64,000 nucleotides of DNA from Phoronis australis (lineage: Eukaryota > Phoronida > Phoronidae). Position 1 is the stretch's first letter. Every line of letters begins with the position of its first letter. Position numbers and translations under genes: made by a program. Of this stretch, positions 15,401-25,465 are shown piece after piece. The notes under the pieces were generated by a model. The model saw nothing but the letters and a program-made list of their open reading frames with translations, did no database searches and was not told where the DNA came from. The DNA lies in assembly GCA_002633005.1 (NCBI GenBank), contig NMRA01000018.1, positions 1,528,554 to 1,592,553 on the forward strand, read 5' to 3'.

Positions 15401-16345
15401 ATACTTGTAGCATTGTGGCCCATCAACGTGGACTCTTGAGCATCTGAAAGTATTATTAACATGAACGGTATGTTATTTAAAATTAATCTTGATTTTTGGT
15501 CATTTTGTTATTTGTGGACACGGTAGGTAATAAAAATGAGGCACATGAAGAAATTAGGAGAATTCAAGACACCACACAGACGAATAATGTTTGACTGTAA
15601 CAACCCGTAATTGCTCTTTAGCTGACCAGCCATGGCACAAGAGGATTAACAAGCCACACTAGTTCAGAGTATGAATCTAACCAAGAACAGGTTGCGAATT
15701 TTCCCACTTTGACCCACAGCCAGAAGTGATGAAAGGAAAATCACATCCTTTAGAGTTGTATGGATAGGACAGCCTGAAGGATCCAATAATCCAGGACTCA
15801 CGGATAATTTTAGGTCTTTAGGAGTAGGCACAAAAGTAATTTCATTGGCAAAGTTGCTTATCTTGGGCCAACAAGTGGATTAAAGAACAAAAAACAAGCA
15901 TGGCCCATAGGTCTTCCAAACTGGCCTTTAGAATTGAGCAGGTGTAGGTCAATTCACCCATACCCGCATTTTACTAAAATGTTTCACGAGGACACAGTCG
16001 CTGGGAACATTGCTAAGATTAAGAACTGTTCCCAGACGGGACCCACCTCAAACCGACTAACCTACCGAATTTTCTTTGTGATCTGGAATTCTGGAACTGC
16101 ATGACTACTTTTCCACGTAAAAAAATGCCATTGAACTGTGGTATTTGGAATTTAATACGAGTCTGCTTTAAACTAAGTCCAATAATTACTTTTAACTGTT
16201 TAACATGTTATTGCTTTGCAGTATTTAGGTTGCATATCTTACCAAACCAAGCATCCGCGTTATCGTCATCAATGGGAGCCGTGAAATCTACAAACTTGGG
16301 CGCATTAAACTCCCACATACTTTCTCTGATGGGATTAGAATCCAT
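149..16345 (-). CDS. TPX2: TPX2 spindle assembly factor, whole gene (12 coding exons)
   Basis: TPX2 is a Ran-GTP-regulated, importin-bound microtubule nucleator that activates Aurora-A and binds kinesin-5 on the spindle. Coding exons in transcript order are 16243-16345, 15242-15443, 14601-14693, 13446-13652, 11251-11551, 10904-11075, 10209-10350, 8758-8932, then 6184-6357 or 5414-5587, then 4453-4596, 2940-3051 and 149-438. All junctions are GT-AG and every split codon joins. With one copy of the doubled exon the CDS is 2115 nt (704 aa), and with both copies 762 aa; vertebrate TPX2 is about 750 aa. The N-terminus carries the Aurora-A motif (W11, F13, AP, F18, F21, W33-F34). The centre has repeated PFxF/charged-helix blocks, and the C-terminus is the TPX2 family domain with a KEREDFEKH-type helix and a conserved PLTxPVTPxF tail. 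The stop is TGA at 149-151. No polyadenylation signal was seen in the 148 bases left in the window. Confidence 0.95.
439..2939 (-). other. TPX2 intron 11 with assembly-type repeat
   Basis: No coding signal. It holds a 251-bp near-perfect direct repeat (1437-1687 and 1689-1939, one base different) separated by a single N at 1688. It also holds a repeat fragment (about 600-770) whose inverted, diverged copy is at about 26580-26700. Confidence 0.7.
1437..1939. repeat. 251-bp direct repeat across a single N (assembly join)
   Basis: Both copies run from ACACTTCGCTACAG to CCCTGATCAC and differ at one base (GAGCAGC versus GAGTAGC). The N at 1688 sits exactly between them. This is what results when two overlapping contig ends are joined without merging. 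Confidence 0.85.
2940..3051 (-). CDS. TPX2: TPX2 coding exon 11
   Basis: The acceptor is TTCCATAG and the donor G|GTGAGT. It encodes IEEELRQQKSQLNFKAKPC, then EQPFVPQKSQKPLT. The one-base overhang joins the last exon to give Glu-Val-Ser-Glu-Phe. Confidence 0.93.
4453..4596 (-). CDS. TPX2: TPX2 coding exon 10
   Basis: The acceptor is CTCATCATAG and the donor CAG|GTGAGT, 48 codons, phase 0. It encodes FHAQPLPATPAPLPPKK, then TVPETPNLN and RGLIKAEKWSKQ. This matches the FKALPLPHF...ETDRRGALKAQTWKHQ block of the family. Confidence 0.92.
5414..5587 (-). CDS. TPX2: TPX2 coding exon 9, copy A (probable assembly duplicate)
   Basis: Same exon as 6184-6357, with intact splice sites and reading frame. 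It lies in a 660-bp direct repeat (about 5049-5710 and 5815-6480) with a single N at 5711 near the join. Phase 0 at both ends would allow both copies in one mRNA. The near identity, including intron sequence, and the N favour two haplotypes placed in tandem. Confidence 0.6.
6184..6357 (-). CDS. TPX2: TPX2 coding exon 9, copy B
   Basis: The acceptor is CTTGCCAG and the donor AAG|GTGAGG, 58 codons, phase 0 at both ends. It encodes VRARPVPHMGIPFQPKLNHK and FNFEERDKK. It differs from copy A (5414-5587) at three bases, giving one amino-acid change (Thr for Met near the middle). This is the copy that splices directly to exon 8. Confidence 0.88.
6481..8757. other. TPX2 intron 8, no clear features
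   Basis: AT-rich intron sequence of about 2.3 kb. I saw no exon-like block with paired splice sites and TPX2 similarity, no tandem repeat and no recognisable element. Confidence 0.5.
8758..8932 (-). CDS. TPX2: TPX2 coding exon 8
   Basis: The acceptor is CTATTTTAG and the donor CAG|GTATCT. It encodes YKFKANKLDERIF, then KPVTEPVDVQFETDRRLRDK, matching the YKFKARELDPRI...TEPIGFDLEIEKR block. The family's following KxLPITVPKSPAF-like segment was not found before the next exon, so a small exon may be lost or unrecognised in 6480-8750. Confidence 0.92.
10209..10350 (-). CDS. TPX2: TPX2 coding exon 7
   Basis: The acceptor is ATTTTCAG and the donor AA|GTAAGG. It encodes KLTVPKTPQFAPTRKRPSG, then an acidic helix AEIEEKEVEEIKK. 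This aligns with the family's PxTPxLxTxxRxR segment before YKFKA. Confidence 0.9.
10904..11075 (-). CDS. TPX2: TPX2 coding exon 6
   Basis: The acceptor is CAAACAG and the donor G|GTAAGT. It encodes KVQPFHFSE, followed by a segment ending in FSRTPERFRSKPRSRG, equivalent to the family's FHKRTPNRYHLRSK-type block. Confidence 0.9.
11251..11551 (-). CDS. TPX2: TPX2 coding exon 5
   Basis: The acceptor is TTCCTCAG and the donor CCG|GTAGGT. The 301-nt exon encodes a charged helix (ELEMERIRNMQQKLAENRRK), then a TRPQEFHFATDSRIKPH block. That block matches the VDFHFRTDERIKQH-type repeat typical of TPX2. Confidence 0.92.
11848..11987. mobile_element. Small MITE-like inverted repeat in TPX2 intron
   Basis: The left arm TTACAGTATTGCCGTGC with GACCCATGGGC is answered by the right arm GCCCATGGGCC with GCACGGCAATACAGTAA, about 140 bp end to end. 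A related degenerate segment (GGCCCACGGACCTAAAGGC) follows at about 12165. No target duplication could be fixed. Confidence 0.5.
13446..13652 (-). CDS. TPX2: TPX2 coding exon 4
   Basis: The acceptor is CAATTCAG and the donor AA|GTAAGC. The exon encodes a Ser/Thr/Pro-rich basic linker with PLKRRSE (a possible nuclear-localisation or importin-binding segment, inferred from composition) and ends KITLPSTPSFMK. Confidence 0.88.
14601..14693 (-). CDS. TPX2: TPX2 coding exon 3
   Basis: The acceptor is CTCTTTCAG and the donor AG|GTAAAC. The 93-nt exon encodes a basic segment containing RRSPRVQRKVVNQEQ, like the RRSLRLS-type basic stretch of the family. Phases fit both neighbours. Confidence 0.88.
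15242..15443 (-). CDS. TPX2: TPX2 coding exon 2
   Basis: The acceptor is ACTTTCAG and the donor AGAG|GTTTGT. The exon encodes an acidic, low-conservation linker from DAQESTLMGH to AWDRAKR. It has two-base overhangs at both ends that join in frame with exons 1 and 3. Confidence 0.85.
16243..16345 (-). CDS. TPX2: TPX2 coding exon 1 (Aurora-A-binding N-terminus)
   Basis: The ATG at 16343-16345 opens MDSNPIRESMWEFNAPKF, followed by VDFTAP and ADAWF. This matches the spacing of the TPX2 Aurora-A anchor: two aromatics, AP, two Phe, then Trp-Phe. The donor is G|GTAAGA. The exon ends one base into a codon, which completes to Asp with exon 2. Confidence 0.93.
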
Positions 16346-16489
16346 TTTCTTGCCGAATTTTAACTATTTAAAGGTAATTGTTGTCGGAATTTCAATAAAA
16401 AAAGTCATAAAATCTATATCTTTACATATGAAAAAGAAGGCTGAGAAAACCAAACTCATCTAAAATCAAATATCGCCGCTATTTAAATT

Positions 16490-16552
16490 TAGACCAATCA
16501 GAAAATGATTTACAAAGAACCGTTTCACATCTTAAACTTTGTGTGATTGGTC
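16490..16552 (-). promoter_or_regulatory. Putative TPX2 promoter CCAAT boxes
   Basis: There is a CCAAT at 16494-16498 (plus strand) and an inverted one (ATTGG, 16546-16550), about 150 and 200 bp upstream of the TPX2 start codon. A GCGGCGAT stretch and TTTAAA elements lie nearer the gene. Paired CCAAT boxes with a proximal TTTAAA/TTTGAA element are typical of NF-Y/DREAM-controlled mitotic genes; the functional reading is inference. Confidence 0.4.
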
Positions 16553-17494
16553 AAGTTAAACTGGTTATAAAATATTTTATAAAATTTTAAAAAAAATTAC
16601 TTTTGTTCCTTATTTTACAATTTTAAAACTGATTTTATGAATAAAAAATAATAAAAAAATGTCAAGATTATATATCGCATTATTGTAAAGGTCAAGGTCA
16701 TACTTCATAAACAAGGTAAACGTGATTCGTTTGACTGTGGCTGGCTTTGCCGTCTTATGCTTCTGGTAGGCTAATAACCTCAATTTTCTGCGTGATCCTT
16801 CTGTAGAATGACTTATGTAGAATGTGTTGTCTGTGTTGAGTCTTTTCTCTTCGGTCACCTTTCTAATCTTTGTTCTCAGACTCAGTGATCTGACCGTTCA
16901 TTTCACTTCACGCTTACATGGCTGGCAAACTTGACAGAACTCAGAAGTGAGAAGTTGACCTTGATGTTCTGGGCAGTTCTCAACAACTGACATTCGGATT
17001 AAGTGTAAAATATGTTTAAGATTTCTGTATTGCGATGTAATTTTAGCTTTGCTGGTTTGTTTTCTGAGTGTTTTCTGCTGTTGTAGACTAAAAATAGTAA
17101 TACTAATTGTGAAAATGAAGTTGCTGAGTCACTGTTTTTAGTGGCACATCTTATAGACAGTGACCACCATATCTAGTTGAACTGATGACAGTGAAATTCT
17201 ATAGGTGCTTCTTATGCTTCACACTGATTAACACTATGCGCAGCAGGTGGTGTGATGTCATCACCGCGTACGTGCTGTGTAAAAATGGCTAGTTTCCAAT
17301 TTTGGGAACTGAATGAAGGAAAGCTTGAAGAAAAAGTTTGACAATGGCAATATTTGTTCAAGTTGTAAAGAATTAAACACATCGACGGCCTCTTATGGTG
17401 TCCCTCTATGCACAAAAGGAACTTATAACAACATGACTTTGAAGTTTTAATCAGTGTGAGGTATAATTCGCCGAAGAACTTCCACCGTATGAAG

Positions 17495-17730
17495 CAAAGG
17501 CTGATTTAGAGGGGAGGGGGGCCTCCCCCCTCCTTGGCTGCCGCAAGCAAATGAAACAGCGGAATCGTGTTCTCATTTTTTTTAGTGCACCGATAGATTT
17601 TTTGAACAGAGGGTCCACATCCCCGGCCCCCGTAACTTTCGGACCGCCTGTGCGCATACAATCGCGCTGAGCCCAATTCCCCGAGGCAACATATTGGGCC
17701 CCCCTTTATGCTGTCCTAGATCCACCACTG
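17495..17730 (+). mobile_element. CA...TG DNA element, copy 1 (236 bp, internally deleted)
   Basis: Starts CAAAGGCTGATTTAGAGGGG and ends CCTAGATCCACCACTG, with the family-typical CTTGGCTGCCGCAA near the left end. It is flanked by a 5-bp duplication, TGAAG, at 17490-17494 and 17731-17735. It shares its ends with copies at 30637, 35876 and 59285. Confidence 0.8.
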
Positions 17731-17848
17731 TGAAGCTCCTCTACTGGCCAGCTAGAGATGGAGGTTGTCCAATAAGCCACATGAACCTGAAGATTTTGTA
17801 CAAATAACGCTTCACACAGGCTAAACCACCAAAGCCACTTTGCTACAA

Positions 17849-17974
17849 ACACCTTTTGAGTGTAGAGTGACACCTTTTGAGTGTAGAGTGACAACTTTTG
17901 AGTGTAGAGTGACACCTTTTGAGTGTAGAGTGACACCTTTTGAGTGTAGAGTGACACCTTTTGAGTGTAGAGTG
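17849..17974. repeat. 21-bp tandem repeat, 6 copies
   Basis: Six head-to-tail copies of ACACCTTTTGAGTGTAGAGTG with one substitution in the third copy, followed by a degenerate start of a seventh. Because 21 is a multiple of 3, it keeps spurious reading frames open on both strands. Confidence 0.95.
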
Positions 17975-18561
17975 ATACCTTTGAAAGACTTAGTTTATAT
18001 AACTTCATTCCAACTCGACAAATACTCCGGCAATCAAAATTTTTTTCCGTATAGTCCATTATTTGGTTAACAAAATTGAAGACTGAATTCTATTACAGTC
18101 AATGTGCTCACAGTCAAATGAATCGCACAAAGGATTATGGGGGGGGAGTGGTCACCCATCTGCCAGCCATGCCGAGAGGAGGCAGCACAGATGGGGGACC
18201 GATCTATGTTTAGTAAAAGTAGGTCATATTCACTAGACTGGTGTATAGATTTTAATCAAACTGATTCAGTCATTTGAATTCTTTTAGCTATTGTGGAAAG
18301 ATTTTACTTTTGCCAGTAAGTTGATAAAATTTGGTAAATTGTACTGATTGCATCTCCGTTTTTCATGATTTGCATTGAGATGCATTTTACTCTAGACGAG
18401 ACGAGAGGATGGATCATGCTGCACTTTGTCTCATGAGCTGAGCACGGAACCAGCTTATTCTCATCTGGCAGACTAAACTTGGTTAAAGTGGATAAAACAC
18501 TAACATATGAAGGCCAACTTAGAGTTTAGTCAATAGCAATAATGACTTGTCTGTTCTTATT

Positions 18562-18828
18562 GTAGTATGAGATGTTCACTTACTTAGAGACGTGGTGGGT
18601 TGTTAGCAGACGTTTTGACCTGGTCCGCTGATGTTTATTGACTCATCATCATTCAGCGCCCCCTGTTGAATCGGGACTGAGGCCTCCACTTACCTCCCAT
18701 GTATTTAAACATTCTTAACCAGCGGAACACGGGAAATCCCTCATTCATTGACAAAGACCTGGTGGACCAGGTCGAAACGTCTGCAAACAACCCACCACGT
18801 CTCTAAGTAAGTGAACATCTCATACTAC
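18562..18828. mobile_element. MITE-like element with about 68-bp terminal inverted repeats
   Basis: The left end GTAGTATGAGATGTTCACTT continues through TAGAGACGTGGTGGGTTG to GACCTGGTCC. The right end is the inverted copy ending AACATCTCATACTAC. The total is about 267 bp with a short unique centre. No coding capacity. Confidence 0.85.
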
Positions 18829-19716
18829 GATGCCTCTAGAGACGAATGACGAACCTTTTCTCCAGACTGTTCTTAGCATGTCTGTCTGTTTCAAAGCTGT
18901 GTAAGGAACAAGTTGCAGCCACGTATATCAAGTGTGATTGGCCCAATTCCAAAGTTGGTGAAATATGTTAGTGTAAAATACCACTGTCTGTTGGTATATT
19001 GGGGCTTTAGTAAATGTGTTTCCTAAGAATTTCAATCTTCATTGGAAACACAACTAAAAACTTTTTGTGTGAAAGCTTGATACTGTTTTGCTGGTAGTGT
19101 AGTACATAGCTGCACACCTGAAGAAAGGAGATTGTTCCGACACTACGAACGAATCATTATCAAGCTTTCAAACTAAAAGTTTAGTCGTGTTTTCAACGTA
19201 GTTTGTGTTAATGAAGGACTGCTACCAAACTATACAGAGTTTCAATCAAGAAACTTTAAAAAAATTTGCAGTTCAGAGTCACTGCTGGTTCAAATACGTA
19301 CCACAGTGCTTGACTTTTTATGACTGGCGTCTGTTGTTTGAAGATTAAGAAACAGAGATGGGTGTCAGGGCTAAGTACTGCCTGTTTGTGGCAACATTCT
19401 TTCCCACCTATTTGAGTGCAAAAATTATTTAACTGCAACAGAAGAAAAAATAAATACAGTGCATTGCAACTGCTGCATATTCCTTGGTTGATATGTCCCA
19501 ACCTCTATTGTGTAACCTGCCTGAGCAACGTAATTGTGTGACTTGACTTTTCTTGGCCAGCACTTATCAGAATTATGTTAATAACCCCAGAGAAAGAATT
19601 ATGTTGGAAAATACGTGGGACAGATTTGGCAAGTTTTCTGTTGCAGAACCTAGTCTATTATATATGTACGTACAAAGACAAGTGTAGTCAGAGAAATGTA
19701 ATCTGTAATTTTGTAG
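18829..19716. other. Upstream region of CIAPIN1, no clear features
   Basis: AT-rich sequence of about 0.9 kb before the first coding exon. A TTTTGTAG at 19709-19716, just before the start codon, looks like an acceptor, so a 5' non-coding exon probably lies further upstream. It could not be placed. Confidence 0.4.
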
Positions 19717-19723
19717 ACCAACA

Positions 19724-19874
19724 ATGGACCAAGTTGGTAATGGCGACCATGTGATGCTGTTGTGGTCTGGTGTATCACCACCAGATGATGTCCAGGCTGT
19801 GGTGACTGACCTACAGTCTAAGGTGAAGGACAATGGACGCATACAGCTTGAACACAGCAGTAGACTGTCTGAGT
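19724..19874 (+). CDS. CIAPIN1: CIAPIN1 coding exon 1
   Basis: The ATG at 19724 gives [19 protein letters not shown], then [10 protein letters not shown], similar to the anamorsin start. The donor is T|GTAAGT. A TTTTGTAG just before the ATG suggests that the exon begins a few bases upstream of the start codon. Confidence 0.85.
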
Positions 19875-22800
19875 GTAAGTTTAGAGAGTGACTGTACTAT
19901 TTATATTTTGTATTTTCATTTTTATAAGTGAAATTCATGTGATGAAACCAAACAGTGCAAAGCTAATATACGCCCAGTAGTCATAGATAGGGAAATTTTT
20001 CCCAAGCTACATATTTAAGGAAAAGTATGGGTAGTTGTATCCTGAAACTTCTCCCATTTTCACAGCAAATGAACAACAAAACAACATTTTCAATCCCAAA
20101 CTCTTCTTTGCAGTCTCTCACGTAACAGTGTTTCGTACATGTGTTTATTTTGGCTGATGCACCATAAAATCAAGGAGCAACAATATAAAATACCATTGAG
20201 TGAAATTTGACTGATCTGGTACAAAACGGTTGGCGTCGATGTGCATTCACTTTATCATTAATTACTTAATTCATGAATGTTATTGAAAATAGACAAAAGA
20301 CACACAAAAACGCCCTGTTTAAAGCATATATAGACATAAGGAACACCAAACTATACCAATATGTGAAGCTTAGGTACATGTACTTATTCGCAAAACACGT
20401 GCAAATTTTTTCATGAAAAAACACATTGTTACAGATATTGTTACATTTAAAGTTACAGTTAATTGGATCACGTTGACAACCTGTTGGCTGCTCTTTGTTA
20501 AATTCACACACTGCCAGTTGGCAATGCTTAGTTACTCAGTTAATTTGAACACCCATCAACTACAAAGTGTTATTTTCAGTTCATGTTACACACCCCAGTT
20601 ATCAGGAAAATATATTAATTTATTTTGTAGAGGATGAATATCACTTCCTGTTAATCTGCAAGGGATATTATGAACTTAGGTCACGTTTTATGAAAGAAAT
20701 TCAGTGGAAGCACCCAACTCAAAAATCCTGTATATGCCTGTTAGCTAAAGTAGATATGTCTATATATATGTCTAAATATGTGTATTCTGCCCTTAATAGA
20801 AGAGAACAACTTACTCTTAAATGGGATGACTGCGTGTGTAAATGTGCCTAATGTATGTTGATTTTGTGCCAAACAAGTGGTGAGTTGTCGTAAATATTTT
20901 ACAAACTTGGATTTTGTTTTGTTTTGCTATTCCAGCTGGACACGCCACTTGTACATTTACCACTGTCTTGTCAGGATTTCTTGGTGCGGAATCTGTTGAG
21001 CACAGCGAAGATATCCTTGCCGAAATTGCTCGGGTTTTGAAACCAAAAGGCAAAGTGGTTGTTAGAACGTCGAAAAGTGAAGAACAGAAGCTGTTGTCAA
21101 AGCTGAGACTGGCTGGCTTTGTGGATGTGTCCGCGGTAAGCATTGTTGTACCAATTCCCATGCTAAATTAAACGATTCTGGTTATTATGTATAAAAGATA
21201 CCATGTTAAAGGAATGCAAAAGAATTTTGAATCATTGCTTCTGGAACTGTTAAGGCAATCTTTTTTCAAACGCGACTTTCTTATTTAGTCTCAAAGTGAT
21301 TGGATGGAGCCGCACGTTTTTTATATCCACTTATAAGGCCATAAAGAAGGATTTGTAAAAAATCTTTACCTTGCCCTAAAATATTTACAGTTATGTATTA
21401 CTTTTTCGTTTGCTCATACGGTGGTTTCTCAATTAGCATTTTTCCCATGTGGAAGTTTGATCATCTGCGTTAATCCTGTCTCCTCGCAAGTAATTTCTGC
21501 ATATTTTCACCATTAATACAAGGAAGCAGATTGCATGCATCCTATTTAAGATTTCTGCTGAGCTTTTGATGAAAATTCAGAAGCACCGTTAATTTTGTGT
21601 GGTCGGGTTGCAATGGACAGATGTGACACAAATTCAAACGTCCAGGCTTCAATTTTAGAATTTGAGACAAGACTTTCACCAGCAAAATGCTTTAGCTAAT
21701 ACTTTTTCTATTTTGGGTGTTTATTATTAGTTGCTTGTTGGGAGATTAATTTTTCTTGTAAATGTTATGCTTATTGTAGCTCTGATTCATTAGCAAAAGC
21801 TACTGTCATAAAGCTCCTCTTAGAAACTGTCCATAGAGTTGATGCTTGGCAAAAGCAATTTTTTACTGCTTGTCTGTTAGTTGTCTAACTGAGGTTATGT
21901 CTGAGCGTGGGACCACGAAATTTTGCTCAAAACTTGACTCGGAATCTGACCAATCCTGTAGAATGCTTCCAGTGATCTTTTGAATTTCAATCAATGTGAT
22001 TGTTCTATGTTCGGTTTTAGTCTCGAATAAAATTTTCTTAAACCCTGTAAGGTGTCTGAAACTGATAAACGCCTGGGCTTATGCTGGAAGGGTTATGGTA
22101 CTTTAAGAGTTATAATTTTGGCAATAGACGGGTTAGATCCAGCTGCCAAAGCAGTGTGCTCGTCTTGAATCACACGCGCTTTATTGTAACCAATTTCAAT
22201 TTAAATAAAGGACAAGAATGCGATGTGCAAAATAGCTGTGAAATGGTTTGTTTTTCACACAAGCACATGGTTTATATCATGTTTAACTTTAACAGTTTTT
22301 TATTACACATCTGCTAATATGTTCTAGCCTGTGGCTGTCGATGACTCCAGTGTGCAGTTGGCAGCCTGCAAACCTGCCTACGAAGTTGGAAGTAGTGTAC
22401 GTCTGCTCTCCTTACCACCGAAAAAAGGTGAGCTTTACTGGCTTAATCCTAGTTTGAGGTTGCCGAATTTTATGGTTGTATTGAGTGGATCGAAATGCAG
22501 GTATTACGAAAGATTCTTGAGACTTAGTCAAAACCGTGTTCAGTTTTCCAGCTGTGCATCAAGCTGTGATAATATTGAACGACGTGTTGCTAAGGTTGCT
22601 ATGGATACTGTCATATCAGGATAGTTCTTATTGTGACTTTGAAAACGGGAGAGAAAGGAGTGGTTACCGACTAAGCTTTGTGCAATCTGAGTAAGAACCC
22701 CGTACTTGGACAGTGTCGCATTTGAAGCATGTTTGTGGTGCCTGTTTCCAGCAGTCCCCAACATGTTTCATTTAGGTGCTAAGGCAGGCCTAGGTGTTCT

Positions 22801-23970
22801 GAGAGAACAAGTGTGCACTAAGATAGATGGCTCAAGTTGTCCAAGGAGAAGTAATGCATCTGTCACCAAGAAAGTGACATCAGAAGTGTAGAGGATGTGA
22901 CACCATGTCTGCACCTTTGGCAAACGCAGTATACAAACATAATGGACATTAAATATTTGTTGAAGCATATCGTTATTGGGTTAAATATCATTGGATTTAC
23001 ATATTAAATTGTCCTTCTGCTTAACTTGGGGAAAAAGAACCATTATATGGTCGTTCTAGTTCACACACTTGATCTGATTTCCCCTTACCCGAATAATCTG
23101 CTGGAATGCAAAAAAGACAGTTTCACTGTACTTAAATTGAAGTTTGACACGTTGTAGTAACGTTCCACATAAAAGTGTGCACTCCTTGGAGTTTGCTTTT
23201 TCCACCATGGGATGTCACTAAATTTTCAGATACCAAGGTGGACTCTAACATAGCTCAAGTCTGGTCCCTGTCAGCTAGCGACATGCTTGATGACGGTGTC
23301 GAGCTGATGGACTCTGATGACTTATTGAACGAGGACGATTTAAAAAAGCCTGACCCATCCACATTAAGAGGTGAGTTTGAAATTAAATGGCGTGGCCACT
23401 CGTTTTGGTCGTGTGATTTTTGGTTGCTGTACCATCATGAACAAGCACTAATGTCAAGCTTCACTTCACGTTTGAAGTTAAGTGGCCAATGTGAACAAAA
23501 ATTTGGAGTTGTCAAGTTCATAGGTGAATCAGCACATAGTATTTGTTTGTACAAACGAAAGCTAACATGATTGGTGGCACCTTCAGTGCAATAAAAGTGC
23601 TGTTGGTCTTGATGTTGAGTTACTGATTCTTATCGTTGGATGAGTACTTTATCTAGCTTTAGAATGGTTTACTTCTGGAGATTTGAAATGTGTTCTCCCA
23701 TTGTAAGGTTTACCCCTTCATTTCTACTCTATGTCAGGGATTTCTGGCTGACAATTGACTGTCTTTTATACATTGAAAATTCCATATCCGAAGCCTGTTG
23801 AGTTGGTAAGTTTGCTTTAATTGTTATTATTTGTCTTTGTGAAATGTTTAGACTGTGGTCCGGGTAAAAAGAAAAAGGCTTGCAAAAACTGCACGTGTGG
23901 CTTGGCTGAAGAGGAGCAGGCGGGCTCAAAGAAAACTCAATCAGAGGAACCCAAGTCTGCTTGTGGAAAC
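19724..23970 (+). CDS. CIAPIN1: CIAPIN1 / anamorsin (Dre2), five exons, C-terminal exon not found
   Basis: Anamorsin receives electrons from NDOR1 in the cytosolic Fe-S assembly pathway. Exons are 19724-19874, 20936-21135, 22328-22427, 23230-23370 and 23852-23970. All are GT-AG and all phases join, giving 711 nt (237 codons). Visible parts in order: a methyltransferase-like N-terminal domain with [19 protein letters not shown]; the linker with KPAYEVGSS; the conserved acidic segment [22 protein letters not shown]; and a complete CX8CX2CXC [2Fe-2S] motif (CGPG...ACKNCTCG). It stops after ACGN, where the first Cys of the CX2CX7CX2C [4Fe-4S] motif sits. Human anamorsin is 312 aa. No convincing last exon (YLGDAFRC-type) was found in 23971-30600. 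Confidence 0.93.
20936..21135 (+). CDS. CIAPIN1: CIAPIN1 coding exon 2
   Basis: The acceptor is GCTATTCCAG and the donor GCG|GTAAGC. It encodes [20 protein letters not shown], then [15 protein letters not shown] and [11 protein letters not shown]. This is the core of the methyltransferase-like domain of the family. Confidence 0.93.
22328..22427 (+). CDS. CIAPIN1: CIAPIN1 coding exon 3
   Basis: The acceptor is GTTCTAG and the donor G|GTGAGC. It encodes [20 protein letters not shown], then [13 protein letters not shown], equivalent to the KPNFEVGSS... segment. Confidence 0.85.
23230..23370 (+). CDS. CIAPIN1: CIAPIN1 coding exon 4
   Basis: The acceptor is AATTTTCAG and the donor G|GTGAGT. It encodes [20 protein letters not shown], then [17 protein letters not shown], the hallmark acidic segment before the Fe-S motif. 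Confidence 0.95.
23852..23970 (+). CDS. CIAPIN1: CIAPIN1 coding exon 5, [2Fe-2S] motif
   Basis: The acceptor is AAATGTTTAG and the donor AAC|GTGAGT. It encodes [20 protein letters not shown], then EEPKSACGN. The spacing C-x8-C-x2-C-x-C is exact. It ends in phase 0 right where the family continues with the next Cys of the second cluster. Confidence 0.95.
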
Positions 23971-24619
23971 GTGAGTCTGTCACTAGTTGAACAACTAACT
24001 GTAATGTATCTGTAGTACTGGGGTCCATCTGGGATCCATTTGTAAAACTTCTTATTTCCATAGGTTTAAATTTATGTTTACCTCGAAAAACGTATTTTCT
24101 TGTTGCATGCGATTTTAATGCTTTTGTTGGTGGTGGTTTGTGTGTACATTCATTTAATAAACAAACTATTTTTATCACTAAGAATCTTGAGTTTTGAATA
24201 ACATTGTCGTAGGTTTCCCTTGCATTTCAAATGTGGCACATGTGATTGATTTAATTTAATTTTGCACACAAAAAGTCAAAACACAAAATAAGACATGGTC
24301 AGTCTTCTTGTTTTATACTGTTATTCAGTGCTTGGAATGGAGCTTGTAGGTCTTATTATGGATTAATAAGTGGTTTTATTCTTATATTCTTCTTATGATG
24401 TTCGTCGTTTTTGACCTTCCAAAAACGGCTCTCTGTATAGCTTTAATTGCTGCACGCATTGTTTAACACTGGCAAAGTGAGCTGCAATGACATGTGTCAT
24501 CGTTGTCTTTTAGAATAAAGGTCATGTGAAACTGGGCTCTGATATTGAATGTAGTTTTTGTTATGCCCAAAAACTCAGCATCAAAAAAGTTCCTTTTTAT
24601 GCACCCACATATTTACATA

Positions 24620-25465
24620 TGAGTGCATATTGTCGTCTTCTCTGTCTGGTCATCCGGCGTCAGCAGCTGTATCTCCGAAATCCCTTGCAGGATCTTATTG
24701 GAAATTTGGCAGACTGATTCGAATACTGCTGTGCCCCCTAGTGGCAATTTTAGTTTTTTATGTTCGCCTCCATATCTTCGGCATTCCTTGATGGATTTTC
24801 ATGAAATTCGGCAAGTAGGTTTTCATTAAAAACATGATGCCATTCCATATTCGAACAGATTCAACGGATTTTACACCAGCATTTTTTATCTCTATCTGCC
24901 ATACCGCTTGATAGATCATTACGAAAAATTACAGATGTGTTCCTGATGAGAAGGCCACGACTGATGTTGATTTTCAAACAAGTCTGACTGCAGTGTCGCC
25001 CCCTAGTGGCATTTTTGCGTCTGCAGCCGTATCTCCTTAACCCTTTAAAGAAACTTTGTGAATTTTGAAAGATGTTTTCCTGTGGAGCAGACGACAAATG
25101 GTAATGAATGTCTAACTGATCCAACCGCTGTAGCAAAAACATTTTCTTACATTTTTGCCTCTGTATATTAGGAGTTCATTAATTTTATGCATTTTCAAGA
25201 AATTTGGCAAATAGGTTTCGATTAAGGAGACGACAAGGTCTTCCCATTTTCGAACACATTTGATTATTCTGAGCCGTGTAGTGGCCATTTTTTTTCATGT
25301 TTGTGTCCGTTTTCTTGTGACTGCCTCCCTATCTGCCATACCGCATAAAGGATCAGTATAAAAATATACAGATTTGTTCCCAATAAGAAGACAACGACTG
25401 ACGTTGACTTTCAGGTGAGTCTGACTACTGTGTCATCTCTTAGTGGCAATTTTGTTTTTTACAGT
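24620..25465 (+). repeat. Degenerate interspersed repeat, about 400-bp units
   Basis: Recurring blocks such as CCCCCTAGTGGCAATTTT, TTTTCATGAAATTCGGCAA, and two diverged copies of a GCCATACCGC...GACGTTGACTTTCA block (about 24896-25030 and 25318-25460). This is typical non-coding repetitive DNA of marine invertebrates and has no open frame of note. Confidence 0.6.

Noticed and set aside
17706-18070. Repetitive peptide frames on both strands
   Set aside because: They arise from the 21-bp tandem repeat, which has no stop in several frames. No start context or homology.
24514-24640. Altered CIAPIN1 terminal exon reading KLGSDIECSFC
   Set aside because: The phase fits and there is a Cx2C, but the second Cys of the motif and the CPYLGxPAF part are absent. 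Too weak to annotate, so kept only as a point to test.
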